NCBI GenBank assembly: GCA_041752395.1
Contig: JBGSWN010000024.1
Location: 1-64,000 of the forward strand
DNA length: 64,000 nt
Origin: UBA6168 sp041752395
GTDB lineage: Bacteria > Bacteroidota > Bacteroidia > Chitinophagales > Saprospiraceae
Reading direction: 5' to 3'
Under the pieces are notes generated by a model, which searched no databases, had not been told where the DNA came from, and worked only from the letters and a program-made list of their open reading frames with translations. This document shows positions 24,300-32,971 of the stretch, piece by piece. Made by a program: the position numbers and the translations under genes. Within the stretch, counting starts at the first letter, position 1, and every line of letters begins with the position of its first letter.

Positions 24300-25973
24300 T
24301 TAAGGCTGCGTTACCCCAGAAAAAGTAACAAGGTCTGCCATGGTGAAATTGCCAGCAGTGGCCGAAGGTAGCGAAGGTACGAAGCCAGCCGGGTCGTTCA
24401 GGAAGGAATCCCCGTCCCGTTTTAGCATCCGCACAAAGGTATCAGCCACGATTTTTGCGCCAAGAGGCCCAAGCTTACCACCACCCTCTCGTTCGGCGGA
24501 TTCCCGAAGGATATAATACCATAGCGGTGTTTTGTTTAGCAGCAAATTACTGCTAGCGGTCAGCACGGCTACTTCGTCAGCGGGCAGGTTGTTGGTCAGT
24601 TCGGCGGCAGTCAGCGGCGGGATTCCCAAGTGTGTGGACAAGTTCTGGCCACTGGGCAGGCCAAGCGCCAGTCCCCGCCGCAAGTTGCGGGCAGCGAGCA
24701 TGGCCATGATGCCAGTACCACCAGGTAGTCTGCCAAGCCCTTCTGCTAGGCTGCTGTCAATGGGCCGCATGAAATTGAACACAGGCACAGGTATCCCAGT
24801 ATCGAAGAAGGCATTGAAGTCCACCACCCAATTCGAAAACACAGGCAATTGGGGCCTATTGACGAACTGGAACACTTGGTCGAGCGAAGCATTGGTGAAA
24901 TTGAAATTCACCCAGTAATTGTCCCGAATTACACTGTGTCCGAACCGGTAGGCTGCCACCGAGAACTCTACAGGCATACTGAACGCACTGTTGATGGGGG
25001 CGTTCACGTTTGCCAGTGCATCATTGATGGCCGGGTCGCCGCAGATTCGGCGTGCATAGTCATTCAGCAAGCACCATTGGTAATGGTAGCGCACCAACTT
25101 TCGGGCCTCCACATATATGTCGCTAGGGAAGCCGGAAAGCACCAGCATGTCCACCACCCGGTTGTGGAACTTGAGGAAGGCAGTATGCAATTGGGAGACG
25201 ATGAGGTTCTCGTCGTTGCGAGGGTCGCCGATGACGGCAGTCATGGAGGAAACCCTTGGCAAATCGGCGTCGGTATTGACGACCATGCCGCCAGCGCCAC
25301 CGATGCCGCCAGAACCACCGGGACCAACATTGGTGTTGGTGCCAAGAAGGAACTTGATGGCCGTGGGTGGCCCTGCGGTCGGGAACACAAACAAGGCGGG
25401 GTCGAGCGACGGCCCCCGTCCATATACGCTGTCGAGCTCGAAGGCTGGAGTGCGCATGTTCTGGTGCGAGGTGGCATTGGTCTTGGCAGTCAACGTGGTA
25501 GTGGTGTCCAGCGTGATGTCATGGTCAACAAACTGGCCAAAATAGGTGAAGCCAGCAGGGATGGCAATGTCGGGCTTGAAGATGGTGCCACCGGGGTCGG
25601 GCATGGCCATGAAATTGCCGAGTAGGTCGAGCAGGGCCTGCGTAGTAGCGTTGAAGGGGAGTTTGCTGTTGTTCCTGACGGCGGCAGGCGTTAGGTAGCC
25701 AAACTTGTTGCTACTAGCCGAGGCACCCGTAAAGCTGGAGGGGAACCAAGCCTTGGACACCTTGGCCCCGTGAAAACGGCTGACGCCTGGTCGCATGTTC
25801 TGAACAGCACTGCGCACTTCCAAGGTTGGAGGGTCTGGGAACTGAACGCCGCTGGGGTTCATGGCTATAAGCGACTTTGCGAGCTTTTCGGCGGGTATGT
25901 CGCTAAGGTTGAAATGCTTGGCCCTTTCGGCGAGCACTTGGAGGTCAATGGACGGTTTATTGGATTTTGCCAT
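24300..25973 (-). CDS. animal-type haem peroxidase
   Basis: 557 residues from ATG 25973 (MAKSNKPSIDLQVL); longer frames upstream have no conserved sequence. The distal site FGQFVDHDITLD supplies the catalytic His151 with the neighbouring Asp that binds calcium. AFLKFHNRVVDML and EARKLVRYHYQWCLLNDY are typical core helices. The proximal haem ligand is His346 in VAAYRFGHSV. These motifs define the peroxidase-cyclooxygenase superfamily, which oxidises halides or organic substrates with H2O2. There is no signal peptide and no T9SS domain, unlike many bacterial relatives, so the protein is either cytoplasmic or leaves the cell by another route. It is a single gene. Confidence 0.88.
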   Translation of the reverse strand: MAKSNKPSIDLQVLAERAKHFNLSDIPAEKLAKSLIAMNPSGVQFPDPPTLEVRSAVQNMRPGVSRFHGAKVSKAWFPSSFTGASASSNKFGYLTPAAVRNNSKLPFNATTQALLDLLGNFMAMPDPGGTIFKPDIAIPAGFTYFGQFVDHDITLDTTTTLTAKTNATSHQNMRTPAFELDSVYGRGPSLDPALFVFPTAGPPTAIKFLLGTNTNVGPGGSGGIGGAGGMVVNTDADLPRVSSMTAVIGDPRNDENLIVSQLHTAFLKFHNRVVDMLVLSGFPSDIYVEARKLVRYHYQWCLLNDYARRICGDPAINDALANVNAPINSAFSMPVEFSVAAYRFGHSVIRDNYWVNFNFTNASLDQVFQFVNRPQLPVFSNWVVDFNAFFDTGIPVPVFNFMRPIDSSLAEGLGRLPGGTGIMAMLAARNLRRGLALGLPSGQNLSTHLGIPPLTAAELTNNLPADEVAVLTASSNLLLNKTPLWYYILRESAEREGGGKLGPLGAKIVADTFVRMLKRDGDSFLNDPAGFVPSLPSATAGNFTMADLVTFSGVTQP

Positions 25974-26741
25974 TGGGGAATAGTATGAGTACAGTGCAAA
26001 AATTGCTTTGGAATAGCCCCATGCGCTTTGATTTGGTGCATCGGGCAATGTTACCGTAGCCTTTTTAGCCCTGCTAAAATGAATGATTTTGCCTACTCTT
26101 TGCAGTTTTCGGCAGACCTGCCCCGTGGGTTGGTGCGATATGGAAAGGTGGTTGGTAGCCGGGGTAATACCTACGCAGGAGGATACATTTTATGTAAAAG
26201 GCCGAGGAAGGTCGGTGAAACGAGGTTGAGTTTTCAATTGGTTTGATTTAAAGGGTTGCCGACACCTGCAAAGCACCATAAAACGATGGCTGTGGTCAAT
26301 GCAAAGCACCAAGCAAGGGTGTTAGTTTAATAGGTTTTCTTCTTTATGCTTTCAGCGTCAGTTATAAACGATTCTGAATTTAGAAGCAAATTTATCAAAC
26401 CATTTTACTTATCCAACAAAACACGGTAATTTATTTTGATAATTGCAAAAATAGCTGCTGAATCTGCAATTACCAGACGCTGTGGCATATAAGGGTAAAT
26501 GGTGAATGATTGACGGTAAGTGGAGGGCGTGGCTGGGCTTCATTCACTCTTCCACCTAGCCTTACAAAATGGAGCAATCTTCGAGGTTGTTTAAAATCCC
26601 CAAAACTTTTTTGGGGCACAAAGCATTGTTTGACAGCAATATTTACCGGAAGGTTTAGCAAGTTTAGGAAATTGAGTGGGTTTAATTTTAATCCCCACTA
26701 AACCTCCTAAACCCGCTACACCTCCTAAACTTTAAAGAAAA
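25974..26741. other. intergenic region without recognised gene
   Basis: The stretch is AT-rich, with only short meaningless open frames. A CCCCAAAA/TTTTGGGG hairpin lies at about 26598-26616. An inverted repeat of AAGTTTAGGA-type words lies at 26660-26684/26708-26732, just before the Old Yellow Enzyme gene. Confidence 0.5.
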
Positions 26742-27821
26742 ATGAGTCAGACATTGTTTACACCCCTTCACAAAGCCGGACTGGAATTCAACAGCCGCAT
26801 CGTCATGGCCCCGATGACCCGCTGCCGGGCCTTGGGCAATGTTCCCAATGATTTAATGGCAGAATACTATGCCCAGCGCAGCACCGCTGGGCTTATCGTG
26901 ACGGAAGGTACTACGCCATCTCCGAATGGCTTGGGCTATGCCCGCATCCCCGGCATCTACAGCCAGGCGCAGGTGGAAGGTTGGAAGAAAACCACGGAAG
27001 CCGTCCATGAAAAAGGCGGCAAAATCTTCCTGCAAATCATGCACACCGGTCGGGTTTCGCACTCCGCCAACATGCCAGAAGGCGCACGGATACTGGCACC
27101 ATCCGCCATTGCCGATGGTGGCAATATGTGGACGGACACGCAGGGGATGCAGAAAACCGAAATGCCCGAGGCCATGACTGCTGACGAGGTGAAGGCTGCC
27201 ATTCAGGAGTTCATACAAGCGGCTAAAAATGCCATTGAAGCGGGCTTTGACGGGGTGGAAATCCACGCCGCCAACGGCTACCTGCCCAACCAGTTCCTCA
27301 ATCCCAATTCCAACACCCGCACGGACGAGTACGGCGGCAGCATCGAGCACCGCAGCCGCTTCGTGCTGGAAATCACGCAAGGCATCGCCGACGCCATCGG
27401 CAAGGACAAAACGGGCATCCGCTTTTCTCCCTATAATCCATTCAATGGTATGGGGCAATTTGACGAGACCTTCGACACGTATGATTATGTCACCAAGAAA
27501 ATGAATGATATTGGTATATCGTACGTCCACTTATTGGATGTAGCTGCCCGTGCCAGCGAAGAAGGGCTGAAATTGATTGCGAAAATCCGGGAAAATTTCA
27601 AGGGTATATTAATCCTGAATGCCGGATATGACAAGGAGCGTGCAGCCCATGGCTTGGACGTTGAAAAAGCTGATATGATTGCATTTGGGGCGAAGTATAT
27701 CTCTAATCCCGACTTGCCTTATAGGTTGGAAAACGACAAGGAACTGGCAGCGCCAAACCAGGATACGTTCTATACGGGCGATTCGGTGGGATATACGGAC
27801 TATCCGTTTTATGAGAATTAA
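26742..27821 (+). CDS. nemA: Old Yellow Enzyme family NADH:flavin oxidoreductase (N-ethylmaleimide reductase type)
   Basis: 359 residues and a single FMN-binding TIM barrel. Motifs: SRIVMAPMTRCRA at the N-terminus with the FMN-contacting Thr, FLQIMHTGRVSH, GFDGVEIHAANGYLPNQFL with the substrate-binding His/Asn pair, DEYGGSIEHRSRF, and ADMIAFGAKYISNPDLPYRL near the end. The length and the HAAN motif fit the bacterial NemA/XenB class, which reduces activated alkenes such as N-ethylmaleimide and nitro compounds using NAD(P)H. Cytoplasmic. The gene ends 24 bases before a terminator-like hairpin. Confidence 0.93.
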   Translation: MSQTLFTPLHKAGLEFNSRIVMAPMTRCRALGNVPNDLMAEYYAQRSTAGLIVTEGTTPSPNGLGYARIPGIYSQAQVEGWKKTTEAVHEKGGKIFLQIMHTGRVSHSANMPEGARILAPSAIADGGNMWTDTQGMQKTEMPEAMTADEVKAAIQEFIQAAKNAIEAGFDGVEIHAANGYLPNQFLNPNSNTRTDEYGGSIEHRSRFVLEITQGIADAIGKDKTGIRFSPYNPFNGMGQFDETFDTYDYVTKKMNDIGISYVHLLDVAARASEEGLKLIAKIRENFKGILILNAGYDKERAAHGLDVEKADMIAFGAKYISNPDLPYRLENDKELAAPNQDTFYTGDSVGYTDYPFYEN

Positions 27822-27844
27822 TTGCGTTTTAAATAATGATATAA

Positions 27845-27875
27845 GAAGGGGCTTCCGTGAGGAGGCCCTTTTTTA
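27845..27875 (+). terminator. Rho-independent terminator of the OYE gene
   Basis: AAGGGGCTTCC and GGAGGCCCTT form a stem with one bulge and a GTGA loop, followed by TTTTATTTTA. Confidence 0.75.
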
Positions 27876-27948
27876 TTTTAATTTAGTCATAAAATTGCTT
27901 TCCCCCACTCCCGTGGACAATCCCCATCCCTTCGTCGAATTCCCTGCA

Positions 27949-27977
27949 TTGCTTTTTCCAACCAAACCATATCTTTC
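27949..27977 (+). promoter_or_regulatory. candidate promoter of the serine hydrolase gene
   Basis: TTG at 27949-27951 and TATCTTTC at 27970-27977 are 18 bases apart. The -7 box differs from TAnnTTTG only at its last base. The ATG is 42 bases downstream. Confidence 0.45.
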
Positions 27978-28019
27978 GGTTCATTATCAATATACAATCA
28001 CATCAAAACAATCAATGCA

Positions 28020-29708
28020 ATGAAAATCCAACCACATTTATCCAAAATCACCAGTCTCCTATTGCTCCTTTTTTGCTTCGCAATGGCCCCGAACAACGCC
28101 GCCCAGTCGCAGTCACTGACAGAGAAGATTGACGCCCTCATTGCGCAGCAATACAAACCCGACGAACCCGGCATCGTGGTGCGGGTACAAAAGGACGGCA
28201 AAACGCTCTTCGAAAAAGCCTACGGTATGGCTGACCTGGAGCTTGGCGTGAAGTTGCAGCCCGACCATATCCTGCGGCTCGGCAGCATCACCAAGCAGTT
28301 CACTGCCGTGGCCGTGCTCATGCTGGTGCAGGAGGGCAAGGTCAGCCTCTCCGACGACCTGACCAAGTACCTGTCCGACTACCCGACCGGCGGCCGCAAA
28401 ATCACCGTGACCCAATTGCTCAACCACACCTCCGGTATCAAGAGCTACACGGACATGGATGATTTCACGGAAATATGGCGCAAAGACATGACCCTGACGG
28501 AACTCATTGACCATTTCAAAAACGAACCCTTCGACTTTGAGCCGGGCGAAAAATGGGAGTACAACAACTCGGCCTACATCATCGCTGGTGCCGTCATCGA
28601 AAAGGCATCGGGCATGAGCTATGCCGACTTCATCGAAAAGCGCATCTTCCAGCCGCTCGGCATGACGGACAGCTACTATGACGTGAGCGACCGGGTCATT
28701 CCCCGCCGCATCAGGGGTTATGGTCGGGGCGAGGCAGAAGGTACTTTCTCCAATGCACCGTACCTGAGCATGACGCTCCCCTACGCCGCTGGTTCGCTGA
28801 TGAGTACCGTGGCCGACATGGGCAAATGGGACGAAGCGCTTTACACCGAAAAATTGGTAAAAAAGGACCTGCTGAAACTGGCCTGGACACCCACCAAGCT
28901 CAACAACGGCAGCATGACCCACTATGGCTACGGTTGGGGGCTGAACCAAATGGATGGCCACCAGTTTGTCTACCACAGCGGCGGCATCAACGGCTTCGTG
29001 ACCAACGGTATCCGGGTGCCCGATGCTCATCTTTACGTCATCTCCTTATCAAACAACAATGTTAATGACCCCGTCAATCTGACCTACCAAATCGCACAGA
29101 CCGTGCTCGGCATCGCCAACGAGCAATTGAAGCCCATCGAAATAACCGATAAGCAACTGGCCGATTATGTGGGCGTCTATGAACTGGACTCACCGGACAA
29201 ATGGCGACATATCACCCTCGAAAGCAACCAGCTCTACTCTCAGCGGTCGGGCAGCGAGCGCTTCAAAGTTTTTGCCTACGGCAAAGACCGCTTCTATTTC
29301 GAGGACCACCCCACCCGTCTGCTTTTCGAGCGGAACAAAGCGGGCAAAGTGACCACCCTGAAGCCCGTGCAGCCCATGCCCTTTGGCACCGATGAGGTTT
29401 ACACCCGCACCGACAAGGACAAGCCCACCGAGAAGCAAACCGTCAGTGTGCCGCCGTCTTTGCTGGAAAGCTTCGTAGGTACATACAACCTCTTCCCTGA
29501 CTTTGACTTGGTTGTTCGCACCAAAGATGGCAGGCTCTTCGCTCAGGCTACCGGACAACCAGAGTTCGAGCTGTTCGCCGAGTCAGAGCGCCGTTTTTTC
29601 TTGAAAGTGGTGGATGCGCAGGTGGATTTCATGCCCGCCGTGGATGGGGTGGTGAAGGAGTTGATGCTGCACCAGGGCGGGGCGGATATGAAGGGGGTGA
29701 GGAAGTGA
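28020..29708 (+). CDS. secreted beta-lactamase/PBP-like serine hydrolase
   Basis: 562 residues. The signal peptide contains SLLLLLFCFAMAPNNAA. The class C beta-lactamase-like fold shows all three motifs: SxxK at Ser89-Lys92 (GSITKQF), YxN at Tyr181 (EYNNS), and the KTG-equivalent HSG at His319 (VYHSGGINGF). The family includes DD-peptidases, esterases and D-amino-acid peptidases more often than true beta-lactamases. Residues 370-560 are two repeats of a beta-rich C-terminal module (LADYVGVYEL and LESFVGTYNLFPDF). A second, 84% identical copy of the last 81 bases lies at 30615-30695, after the Uma2 gene, suggesting a lost tandem paralogue. Confidence 0.9.
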   Translation: MKIQPHLSKITSLLLLLFCFAMAPNNAAQSQSLTEKIDALIAQQYKPDEPGIVVRVQKDGKTLFEKAYGMADLELGVKLQPDHILRLGSITKQFTAVAVLMLVQEGKVSLSDDLTKYLSDYPTGGRKITVTQLLNHTSGIKSYTDMDDFTEIWRKDMTLTELIDHFKNEPFDFEPGEKWEYNNSAYIIAGAVIEKASGMSYADFIEKRIFQPLGMTDSYYDVSDRVIPRRIRGYGRGEAEGTFSNAPYLSMTLPYAAGSLMSTVADMGKWDEALYTEKLVKKDLLKLAWTPTKLNNGSMTHYGYGWGLNQMDGHQFVYHSGGINGFVTNGIRVPDAHLYVISLSNNNVNDPVNLTYQIAQTVLGIANEQLKPIEITDKQLADYVGVYELDSPDKWRHITLESNQLYSQRSGSERFKVFAYGKDRFYFEDHPTRLLFERNKAGKVTTLKPVQPMPFGTDEVYTRTDKDKPTEKQTVSVPPSLLESFVGTYNLFPDFDLVVRTKDGRLFAQATGQPEFELFAESERRFFLKVVDAQVDFMPAVDGVVKELMLHQGGADMKGVRK

Positions 29709-29809
29709 GGAGATTTACGATTTTGCGATTTACGGGGCGCAAGTCGTAGGGACAAACGTTTACTACACCTCGCAGGTTTAGTAAACGTCCATACGATTGG
29801 GTTAGGGAC

Positions 29810-29846
29810 AAAACGGGGGTTTGGCAGTGTGCCAAGCCCCCGTTTT
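29810..29846 (+). terminator. 17-bp hairpin after the serine hydrolase gene
   Basis: AAAACGGGGGTTTGGCA pairs with TGCCAAGCCCCCGTTTT (one G-T pair) around a GTG loop. It probably ends the hydrolase transcript. The following TTTTG is reused as -33 box of the Uma2 promoter. Confidence 0.65.
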
Positions 29847-29874
29847 GGTGAGTCTATATTTTTGAGTAACTTTG
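29844..29874 (+). promoter_or_regulatory. Bacteroidota promoter of the Uma2 gene
   Basis: TTTG at 29844-29847, a 19-base spacer and TAACTTTG at 29867-29874 match the TTTG/TAnnTTTG consensus exactly. The ATG is 18 bases further on. Confidence 0.7.
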
Positions 29875-29892
29875 TGAAAAAATACCGCAAGG

Positions 29893-30489
29893 ATGAAGCC
29901 AGTATCAGAAAAAGAAAAGCTGTACAATTTTGAGGAATACCTTGCTTTCGAGGAGAAATCGGAGGTCAGGCATGAATTTGAAAACGGAAAACTCACACCA
30001 ATGGCAGGCGGAACACTCAACCACAGCATCATTGCCAATATGATTGGCGCACTAATTTTAAATTATTTGCTTTCTAAAAACATGGATTGCCAAGTGGCAA
30101 ATAGTGATTTGAAAGTCTATATTCCGAAAACCAATAGAGGAGTATATCCCGATGTGACGGTCATCTGCGAAGAGCCGCAGTTCTACCTTGGAAGCCCTTC
30201 CGTCATCACCAATCCACAGCTTATCGTTGAAGTGCTTTCTGCCGAAACAGAAAGCTACGACCGCACCACCAAGTTTGAAAATTACTGCTCCATCCCCTCC
30301 TTCCGTGAGTATGTGCTGGTGGCACAGGACAGGCCGTTCATTGAGGCATATTACTTGCACGACCCTGAAACAGCGCTTTGGAAAATCAACCGGGCTAGTG
30401 GGCTGGAGGCATCCATCACTTTGCTTTCGTTGGGCTGTGAACTGGCGCTGAAGGATGTGTATCGGGGAGTGAAGGGGTTAGCCCAATAA
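29893..30489 (+). CDS. Uma2-family endonuclease-like protein
   Basis: 198 residues of the Uma2 (DUF820) family, a PD-(D/E)xK-like nuclease fold with multiple paralogues in cyanobacteria and Bacteroidota. The pattern reads YNFEEYLAFEEKSEVRHEFENGKL, then SDLKVYIPK, VYPDVTVICEEP (putative catalytic Asp) and PQLIVEVLSAETESYDRTTKFENY, with the E and K positions of the fold. No DNA target is known. It has its own promoter and stands between the intact serine hydrolase gene and an 81-base remnant of a hydrolase paralogue, on the same strand. Two more Uma2 genes are in the window (49403 and 63324). Confidence 0.88.
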   Translation: MKPVSEKEKLYNFEEYLAFEEKSEVRHEFENGKLTPMAGGTLNHSIIANMIGALILNYLLSKNMDCQVANSDLKVYIPKTNRGVYPDVTVICEEPQFYLGSPSVITNPQLIVEVLSAETESYDRTTKFENYCSIPSFREYVLVAQDRPFIEAYYLHDPETALWKINRASGLEASITLLSLGCELALKDVYRGVKGLAQ

Positions 30490-30614
30490 TACTAAGTCCA
30501 TACCCAACAACGCCCCTTTTGTAAAAATGGAAGATTGCTGCTATATCCAGCATTTCCTTGCAAGGAATTATCTACCCATTTCCCCAAAACAAGAATTTTT
30601 CTTTCCTTCGCAAT

Positions 30615-30695
30615 TTCATGCCCGCCGTGGAGGGAGTGGTGAAGGAACTGGTGCTGCACCAAGGGGGACAGGATATGAAGGGGGTGAGAAAGTAG
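30615..30695 (+). pseudogene. 3' remnant of a serine hydrolase paralogue
   Basis: These 81 bases encode FMPAVEGVVKELVLHQGGQD, then MKGVRK and a stop, matching the end of the 28020-29708 gene. About 13 of 81 bases differ, most at silent positions, so the copy comes from a paralogue that had evolved under selection rather than from a recent duplication. The body is missing and the Uma2 gene lies between the two tails. Confidence 0.82.
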
Positions 30696-30747
30696 GGCAC
30701 GAAAGTTACGTCGAGTCAGATGTTACTGAAAAAATTTCTGAATAAAA

Positions 30748-30781
30748 AAAGGGTGCTGGCGGAAAACCACCAGCACCCTTT
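30748..30781 (-). terminator. Rho-independent terminator of the M43 protease gene
   Basis: AAAGGGTGCTGG and CCAGCACCCTTT form a 12-bp stem with a 10-base loop. On the minus strand the stem is followed by a run of T. Confidence 0.82.
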
Positions 30782-30806
30782 AATTCCAAAACGCTGAAGC
30801 ACGGAA

Positions 30807-32582
30807 TCACCGCTCACTCACCACCTTTCCATTTGGTTTTACCTCGCCCGAAAGCTTATACTGGTTATTGCTGATGCTCGCTTGCAAGGTATAGCAAAGG
30901 CTGTTACTGTAAGCTCCATTGTAGCCGACCACCTTTACGTAGTAGGTACCGACGACGCTCGTGTTGAAGATAATTTCCTCGTCCTCGTTATTGGGATTCT
31001 CCGAATAACCGACCAGCGTGTTGCCCCTGTACAGGTAAACATCGTAGTCAAACGGCAGGTTGGTCAGGCTGATGCGGATGTTCTTGTTCGTGCTGGTGTT
31101 GTTGAACATGAACCAGTCCTTGTCCGTTGCCGTGCCGATTTTGGCAGTAATGGCCGAGTTGACGGGGATGATTTTAGCAGTTGATTTGGTATTGTTCGAT
31201 TCGTAATTGTCGGTGCATCCGCCGCCGCCACCGCCGCCGCTGCTCTGCGTGGTAAAAGTAACTGGGGTGGAAAAGCTACCCGTGCTGGCGCCACACACGG
31301 CCTGCACCTTGAAGTCATAGGACGTTGATGCGTTCAATCCCGTCAGGTTGTAGCTTGTGCCGCTGAGGTTGCTCACGGTCGTCCAGTTCTGGCCAGTGGT
31401 TGGCTTGTGTTGCAGGTTGTAGGTCGTAGCGCCGCCAACGATAGTCCAGTTCAGGGTAGCACTACTGCTGGTGATATTGGAGGCATTCAAGCCGCCCGGT
31501 GTTCCGCAGCTACCGCCACCGCCGCCACCCGATGGCGGTTGGCAGCCCGGTGAACTTAGCAGGCTGTACCGTGCGCCGCCTGCGGCAAAAAGCGCACTCA
31601 TCCTCGTTTTTTGCCCTTGGGTATAAAGGTTCATACAGGCATCGTCGGTGTAGTCCATGTAGTCCATGAACATGTCGCCATTTGGGCCATTGCTGCAAGT
31701 GACGTGCGGAAACGATGGGCATCCGTAGTTTTCCGGGCCTTGGTTGGGCGTGTCAGCGACTTGGTCGGAGCCGTTGCAGCCATTGCCATCGTCGCCCCAG
31801 ATATGGAACAGGTTGAGCCAATGCCCGACCTCATGGGTGGCGGTGCGGCCCTTGTCAAATGGCGCCTGCGCCGTGCCCATTGTGCCGAAGGCCGTGTAGG
31901 TGACGACCACGCCATCGGTGGCGGAAGGACCACCGGGGAATTGGGCATAGCCCAAAATGCCGCCACCCATGTTGCAGACCCAGAGGTTGAGGTACTTGGA
32001 GGCATCCCAAGCGTTCAAGCCACCTTGGCTGTAATACTTCATGGCGTCGCTGTCGGAGAAGGAGGAGACAGTGGTCTGCCGCCGCTCGATGCCCGTGGTA
32101 GCGTTGCCAGCGGGGTCTTGTTTTGCGAGGCAAAACTCAACCTCGGCGTCAGCCGCCATTGGCAAAAAGGCAGCAGGGGTATTCACTTTGTCGGCATTCA
32201 GGCGGCGGAAGTCGTTGGTGAGCACCGTCATCTGTGATAATATCTGCGCATCGCTGACATTCTGTTGGGAGGTGCTCCAAACCACGTGGACCACCACCGG
32301 AATCGTCTTGACAGCACGGTCGCCTACGGGGTTGGAGGCGAGGTATTCTTGCGTAAAGCGCTCGATTTGTTCTCGGTTTTGTTGGAACTTTGGGTCGGTC
32401 ACCAACATTCGCTGGTAAACATCGTCGGCACCACAGGTGCGATGCCCAAGAGCATCCCCGGTAGCAGGTGTACCTGTGTTTTCAACGGAAAAATCTTGTA
32501 CCAAATCCTCGTCCTTGGTGCAGCTGGTAAGACAGAATGCGAACAGAATTGCCACGAAGGCAATAGACAGGAAATTTTTCAT
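30807..32582 (-). CDS. lipoprotein metalloprotease, M43 (pappalysin-like), with FN3 and PPC domains
   Basis: 591 residues. The N-terminus AFCLTSCTKDE has a lipobox with Cys21, so it is probably a lipoprotein. The zinc site ATHEVGHWLNLFHIWG (HExxHxxxxxH, about residue 250) and the downstream Met-turn region DMFMDYMDYTDD identify a metzincin of family M43. After a PSGGGGGGSC linker comes a fibronectin type III domain (about 365-450: LNASNITSSSATLNWT, STSYDFKVQAVCG). After a second glycine linker comes a PPC-type beta-sandwich (about 465-580). No T9SS sorting domain is seen. Substrates unknown. The terminator hairpin lies 26 bases downstream. Confidence 0.92.
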   Translation of the reverse strand: MKNFLSIAFVAILFAFCLTSCTKDEDLVQDFSVENTGTPATGDALGHRTCGADDVYQRMLVTDPKFQQNREQIERFTQEYLASNPVGDRAVKTIPVVVHVVWSTSQQNVSDAQILSQMTVLTNDFRRLNADKVNTPAAFLPMAADAEVEFCLAKQDPAGNATTGIERRQTTVSSFSDSDAMKYYSQGGLNAWDASKYLNLWVCNMGGGILGYAQFPGGPSATDGVVVTYTAFGTMGTAQAPFDKGRTATHEVGHWLNLFHIWGDDGNGCNGSDQVADTPNQGPENYGCPSFPHVTCSNGPNGDMFMDYMDYTDDACMNLYTQGQKTRMSALFAAGGARYSLLSSPGCQPPSGGGGGGSCGTPGGLNASNITSSSATLNWTIVGGATTYNLQHKPTTGQNWTTVSNLSGTSYNLTGLNASTSYDFKVQAVCGASTGSFSTPVTFTTQSSGGGGGGGCTDNYESNNTKSTAKIIPVNSAITAKIGTATDKDWFMFNNTSTNKNIRISLTNLPFDYDVYLYRGNTLVGYSENPNNEDEEIIFNTSVVGTYYVKVVGYNGAYSNSLCYTLQASISNNQYKLSGEVKPNGKVVSER

Positions 32583-32971
32583 AATGAACAGTTTTATTAG
32601 ACTTTGGACAATAGACGTTAGACAATAGATTTGACCCCATTTTCAAATTAGACGACTTCCGTTGTGGTTTGGAAATCAAGACTTTAGAGGTTTTCCGCAG
32701 TTGGTTTCTAAGGTCTATGGTCTAATGTCAAAAGTCTAAAATTTTAAATGTGAATGAATCAATAAAGGCAGGTACAGGTGTTTTTCTATGGCGCAATTTT
32801 TTTAGTGATGGATGCTGAATACCGTCCAAATATGCAGGCAAAAAATACCCACCGGGGGGCTTTTTACACTACCCTGCCCTATTTTTACACCAACCCCCGT
32901 TTTGCTTACACGACCCATGCGGAAAGGGCGAGAAAGGCAAAGTATCTTTGCCCTGATTTCAATTTTTATTG
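32583..32971. other. intergenic region with TAGAC-type repeats and LytS promoter
   Basis: Words such as GACTTTGGACAATAGACGTTAGACAATAG (32603-32631) face GGTCTATGGTCTAATGTCAAAAGTCTAA (32711-32738), an imperfect inverted repeat. The right part carries TATCTTTG (32943-32950), a -7 element for the sensor kinase gene. No gene is recognised. Confidence 0.5.
32943..32950 (+). promoter_or_regulatory. candidate -7 element of the LytS-type kinase gene
   Basis: TATCTTTG matches TAnnTTTG and ends 21 bases before ATG 32972. No good -33 TTG is found at 18-21 bases. Confidence 0.4.

Noticed and set aside
26028..26246. 72-codon frame upstream of the Old Yellow Enzyme gene
   Set aside because: No family resemblance, no start signals, lies in a repeat-rich spacer.
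30527..30745. 72-codon plus-strand frame
   Set aside because: It runs out of frame through the hydrolase-tail remnant at 30615-30695.
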